Below, one piece after another: positions 61,507 to 64,000 of a stretch of 64,000 nt of DNA. Below the pieces are notes generated by a model. It was not told the origin of the DNA, searched no databases, and saw only the letters and a program-made list of their open reading frames with translations. Numbering within the stretch: position 1 is the first letter of the stretch; each line of letters begins with the position of its first letter. Source of the stretch: Hydrogenimonas sp. SS33 (lineage in GTDB: Bacteria; Campylobacterota; Campylobacteria; Campylobacterales; Hydrogenimonadaceae); NCBI RefSeq assembly GCF_040436365.1, contig NZ_AP026369.1:1652501-1716500 (forward strand), read 5' to 3'. The position numbers and the translations under genes were made by a program.

Positions 61507-63590
61507 CGGCACTGGAAATTGCGGGACGACTCAACCGTATTCCGATTGATGCGCGTGGAATCATCAAAGAGTATGCGTTAAGTGAAGAGGAACCTTCTAT
61601 CGAGGAGTTGACGAGAATTGCAAAACAACTCGGATTTCGCGCCGCCATCAAAAAAGTTTCCATAGAGAAGCTGGTAGAAAACTACCCGTTGCCCATTATC
61701 GCCCTCAAAAAAGACGGCACCTATATGAGCATTGTCCAGGTGAACAAAGAGAAACGTGAGCTTCTGGTCTTCGATATAACCCGCAAGGAGCCGTATGCGC
61801 TGAGTTACGAGGAGTACGAAGCGGTCGGCAGCGGAAAGGCCATTGTGCTGAAACACAAAATGCTCTCCCGGCAGATCAGATTCGGATTCGGATGGTTTTA
61901 TGCACAGATGCTCAAATACCGAAAAATTGTCGGAGAGGTGCTTCTGGCCTCGTTCATCATGCAGCTGTTCGGACTTGTCACCCCTCTTTTTACCCAGGTG
62001 ATTCTGGACAAGGTTCTCGTCCACAGATCGATGACCACGCTGGATGTGCTGGCTATCGCGTTCGTGGCCGTTACGATTTTCGATTTTCTGCTCAAGCTGG
62101 TGAGAAACTATATTTTTATCCACACTACATCGAAGATCGATGCCCGTCTGGGGGCAAAACTCTTCCACCATCTTCTGGCTCTGCCCATCGCCTATTTCGA
62201 GAGGCGGAAAGTAGGGAATATTATCGCCCGCGTGCGGGAGCTCGACACTATCCGGGAATTTATTGCCAACAAGACAATCAGTGTCATCCTTGATGTCCTT
62301 TTTTCGGGGGTTTTTGTCGCGGTCATGCTTCTTTACAGTGTCAAGTTGACCCTTCTGGTCGTCGCCTTTGTGGGAGTGATAGGGCTCATCTATTTCTTCG
62401 TCACGCCGAAGTTGAGAGAAAGACTCGAAGAGAAGTTTCAGATGGGTGCCCAATCCAACGCCTATCTTGTAGAATCGGTCACGGGAGTGCAGACGGTCAA
62501 GTCTCTCGCGCTGGAAGGTTCGATGCAGAAACGGTGGGAAGATTACCTTGCGCGGTATATCAACGCCAGTTTTCAACTGGGCAATCTTTCCAATATTCTG
62601 GGAGGCGTTTCCGGAATGCTTCAGAAGCTGATGACGATTTCCATTCTCTATATGGGGGTGACGCTGGTTCTCGAAGGAAAGCTGAGTGTCGGACAGCTGA
62701 TAGCTTTCCAGATGTTCGCCAACCAGTTCAGCGGTCCGGTCCTGCGGCTCGTAAATCTGTGGAACGAGTTTCAGCAGACGCTGCTTTCCGTCGACAGGCT
62801 CGGCGACATTCTGAATACTCCAACAGAGCAGAAAAACGACAAAGCGATCACTCTGCCGAGAATTGAAGGCAATATCCGTTTCGACAATATCGGATTCTCC
62901 TACGGGCCGGACAAACCGCATGTCATCAACGGCATTACCGCCGAATTCAGGGCGGGCCAGAGCGTGGGCCTTGTGGGGCGCAGCGGAAGCGGCAAAAGTA
63001 CCATAACCAAACTGATCCAGCGGCTCTATGTCCCGACGGAGGGGACCATTTACATTGACGGGGTGGATATTCGCCATATGAACCCCAAATGGCTGCGTAA
63101 CAACATAGGTGTCGTACTGCAGGAAAACTACCTTTTCAGCGGTAGTATCAAGGACAATATCGCACTGGCTCGTCCCGACGCCCCGATCGAGCAGATTATC
63201 AATGCCGCAAAAATCGCCGGTGCGCATGAATTCATTTCGGAATTCCCGGAAGGGTACGACACGCCGGTGGGGGAACGCGGCGCCGCACTTTCGGGAGGGC
63301 AGCGTCAGCGTATCGCTATCGCAAGGGCGCTGCTCATCAATCCGCCCATTCTCATATTCGACGAAGCGACGAGTGCGCTCGATTATGAATCGGAGAGTAT
63401 TATCCAGAAAAATATGAATATGATAAAACAGGAGAAAACGATGTTTATTGTCGCTCATCGTCTTTCAACCGTCAAGGAGTGTGACATCATTCTTGTGCTG
63501 GACAGGGGCCGAATCGTGGAGAGGGGGTCGCATGAAGAGCTCCTGGCGGCCAAGGGCTACTACCACAAACTTTATATGCAGCAGAGTTGA
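61491..63590 (+). CDS. HlyB-type peptidase-like ABC transporter for RTX export
   Basis: 699 residues. Residues 1-125 are a C39-like domain without the catalytic Cys (begins HSALTALEIAGRLNRIPIDA), as in HlyB and related RTX exporters, where it binds substrate. Six membrane helices follow (about 145-430). The ATPase has Walker A GLVGRSGSGKSTITKL near 500, signature ALSGGQRQRIAIARALL, Walker B ILIFDEATSALD and the switch His in FIVAHRLSTVK. It powers one-step export of the C-terminally signalled RTX protein. Confidence 0.95.
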   Translation: MHSALTALEIAGRLNRIPIDARGIIKEYALSEEEPSIEELTRIAKQLGFRAAIKKVSIEKLVENYPLPIIALKKDGTYMSIVQVNKEKRELLVFDITRKEPYALSYEEYEAVGSGKAIVLKHKMLSRQIRFGFGWFYAQMLKYRKIVGEVLLASFIMQLFGLVTPLFTQVILDKVLVHRSMTTLDVLAIAFVAVTIFDFLLKLVRNYIFIHTTSKIDARLGAKLFHHLLALPIAYFERRKVGNIIARVRELDTIREFIANKTISVILDVLFSGVFVAVMLLYSVKLTLLVVAFVGVIGLIYFFVTPKLRERLEEKFQMGAQSNAYLVESVTGVQTVKSLALEGSMQKRWEDYLARYINASFQLGNLSNILGGVSGMLQKLMTISILYMGVTLVLEGKLSVGQLIAFQMFANQFSGPVLRLVNLWNEFQQTLLSVDRLGDILNTPTEQKNDKAITLPRIEGNIRFDNIGFSYGPDKPHVINGITAEFRAGQSVGLVGRSGSGKSTITKLIQRLYVPTEGTIYIDGVDIRHMNPKWLRNNIGVVLQENYLFSGSIKDNIALARPDAPIEQIINAAKIAGAHEFISEFPEGYDTPVGERGAALSGGQRQRIAIARALLINPPILIFDEATSALDYESESIIQKNMNMIKQEKTMFIVAHRLSTVKECDIILVLDRGRIVERGSHEELLAAKGYYHKLYMQQS

Positions 63591-63593
63591 ACA

Positions 63594-64000
63594 ATGAATC
63601 TTTTTCATACCGGAGACCGGCACGAATTCAAACCGCTGTTGGTGGAGATAGAGGAAAAACCTCTCAATCCGCTGGGGAGAGCACTGTTGTGGATCATTAT
63701 AGCGGTGATCTTCTTTTCCGTCGCATGGCTGACTTTGGCCAAGGTGGATGTTGTGGTAAGCGCAAGGGGGAAAATCATTCCCGTCGGGGAGATAAAAACG
63801 CTTCAACCCATCGAAACGGGGGTCATCAGCAAACTGCTGGTCAAAGAGGGGGAATTGGTCCGAAAAGGAGAGGTTCTTGTCGAAATCGACCCTTCGGTGA
63901 CGGAGACCAACCTTGAATCCAAAGTAAGAAACCTCAAACTTCTGGAATTGGAGATCGCACGTCTAAGCGCTTTGATAGAGAACCGTCCTTTCAAAAGAGA
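63594..64000 (+). CDS. HlyD-type membrane-fusion protein (5' part, cut by window end)
   Basis: The first 135 residues are visible. A cytoplasmic N-terminus precedes one membrane helix (ALLWIIIAVIFFSVAWLTLA), then the biotinyl-lipoyl-like half motif VVVSARGKIIPVGEIKTLQP … GVISKLLVKEGELVRKGEVL, typical of HlyD. The start of the periplasmic coiled coil follows. It links the ABC transporter to the TolC-like channel. It begins 3 bp after the transporter stop. Confidence 0.92.
   Translation, partial: MNLFHTGDRHEFKPLLVEIEEKPLNPLGRALLWIIIAVIFFSVAWLTLAKVDVVVSARGKIIPVGEIKTLQPIETGVISKLLVKEGELVRKGEVLVEIDPSVTETNLESKVRNLKLLELEIARLSALIENRPFKR

Noticed and set aside
61578-63458. 626-codon minus-strand ORF opposite the ABC transporter
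   Set aside because: Shadow ORF; the ABC transporter on the other strand has every expected motif.
1-64000. rRNA or tRNA genes
   Set aside because: No cloverleaf with conserved T-loop GTTCRANNC or rRNA core sequence was recognised in any gap; a dedicated tRNA search would be decisive.

Overview
The window reads as chromosomal DNA from a sulfur-metabolising member of the Campylobacterota (former Epsilonproteobacteria). Supporting features are a DUF3373-type outer-membrane protein, three flavoproteins of the sulfide:quinone oxidoreductase/flavocytochrome c group, CcoG (a cbb3-oxidase assembly factor), HemJ-type haem synthesis, NFACT/RqcH, a YeiH/LysR pair and a Cache chemoreceptor. Most genes are GC-rich with dense, overlapping operons. 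The genus cannot be fixed from sequence alone.

Layout. 0.2-5.3 kb: an outer-membrane protein, then a leftward operon (LRV repeat protein, small helical protein, Mrp ATPase, Tat-exported flavoprotein). 5.6-14.2 kb: a rightward block with a secreted tandem rhodanese, a type II DMSO-reductase-family molybdoenzyme (Tat-exported NarG-like alpha, four-cluster beta, haem-b/cytochrome c fusion gamma), a secreted Cys-rich protein, a TorD-like chaperone and a multi-[4Fe-4S] protein. 14.2-22 kb: leftward moaC/DUF493/helical protein; rightward serine-recombinase-like regulator, ccoG, a second flavoprotein and a CPA2 antiporter. 22-44 kb: housekeeping genes (pyrG, recJ, sqr, hemJ, tpx, tsaD, dxr, cdsA, rqcH-like, mcp, leuC, mobA, lysR/yeiH) and a CAP-domain protein with a small lipoprotein. 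moaC, mobA and the TorD-like protein fit with the molybdoenzyme.

44.3-64 kb is an AT-richer accessory region ending in a type I secretion system (TolC-like protein, HlyB-like ABC transporter, HlyD start). Its substrate is a giant RTX protein of about 3,440 residues, now cut in two by a 1,203-bp IS3-family element with intact orfA/orfB and a canonical A6G slippery site. Upstream, the same arrangement occurs three times: a membrane-anchored protein of unknown function followed within about 1 bp (or overlapping) by a new start codon. The first two downstream ORFs are short remnants, one lipase-like; the third is the RTX gene. I read this, as inference, as an array of displaced effector N-termini with cognate immunity-like genes feeding one C-terminally secreted RTX scaffold. 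It is the best candidate here for an undescribed system.

Non-coding DNA is also unusual. Six intergenic sites carry heptanucleotide tandem arrays, two of them inside duplicated ~300-bp modules upstream of pyrG and leuC. A ~115-120 bp element with inverted ends occurs twice (29.1 and 34.1 kb) with structure-preserving base changes. No rRNA, tRNA or CRISPR array was recognised.
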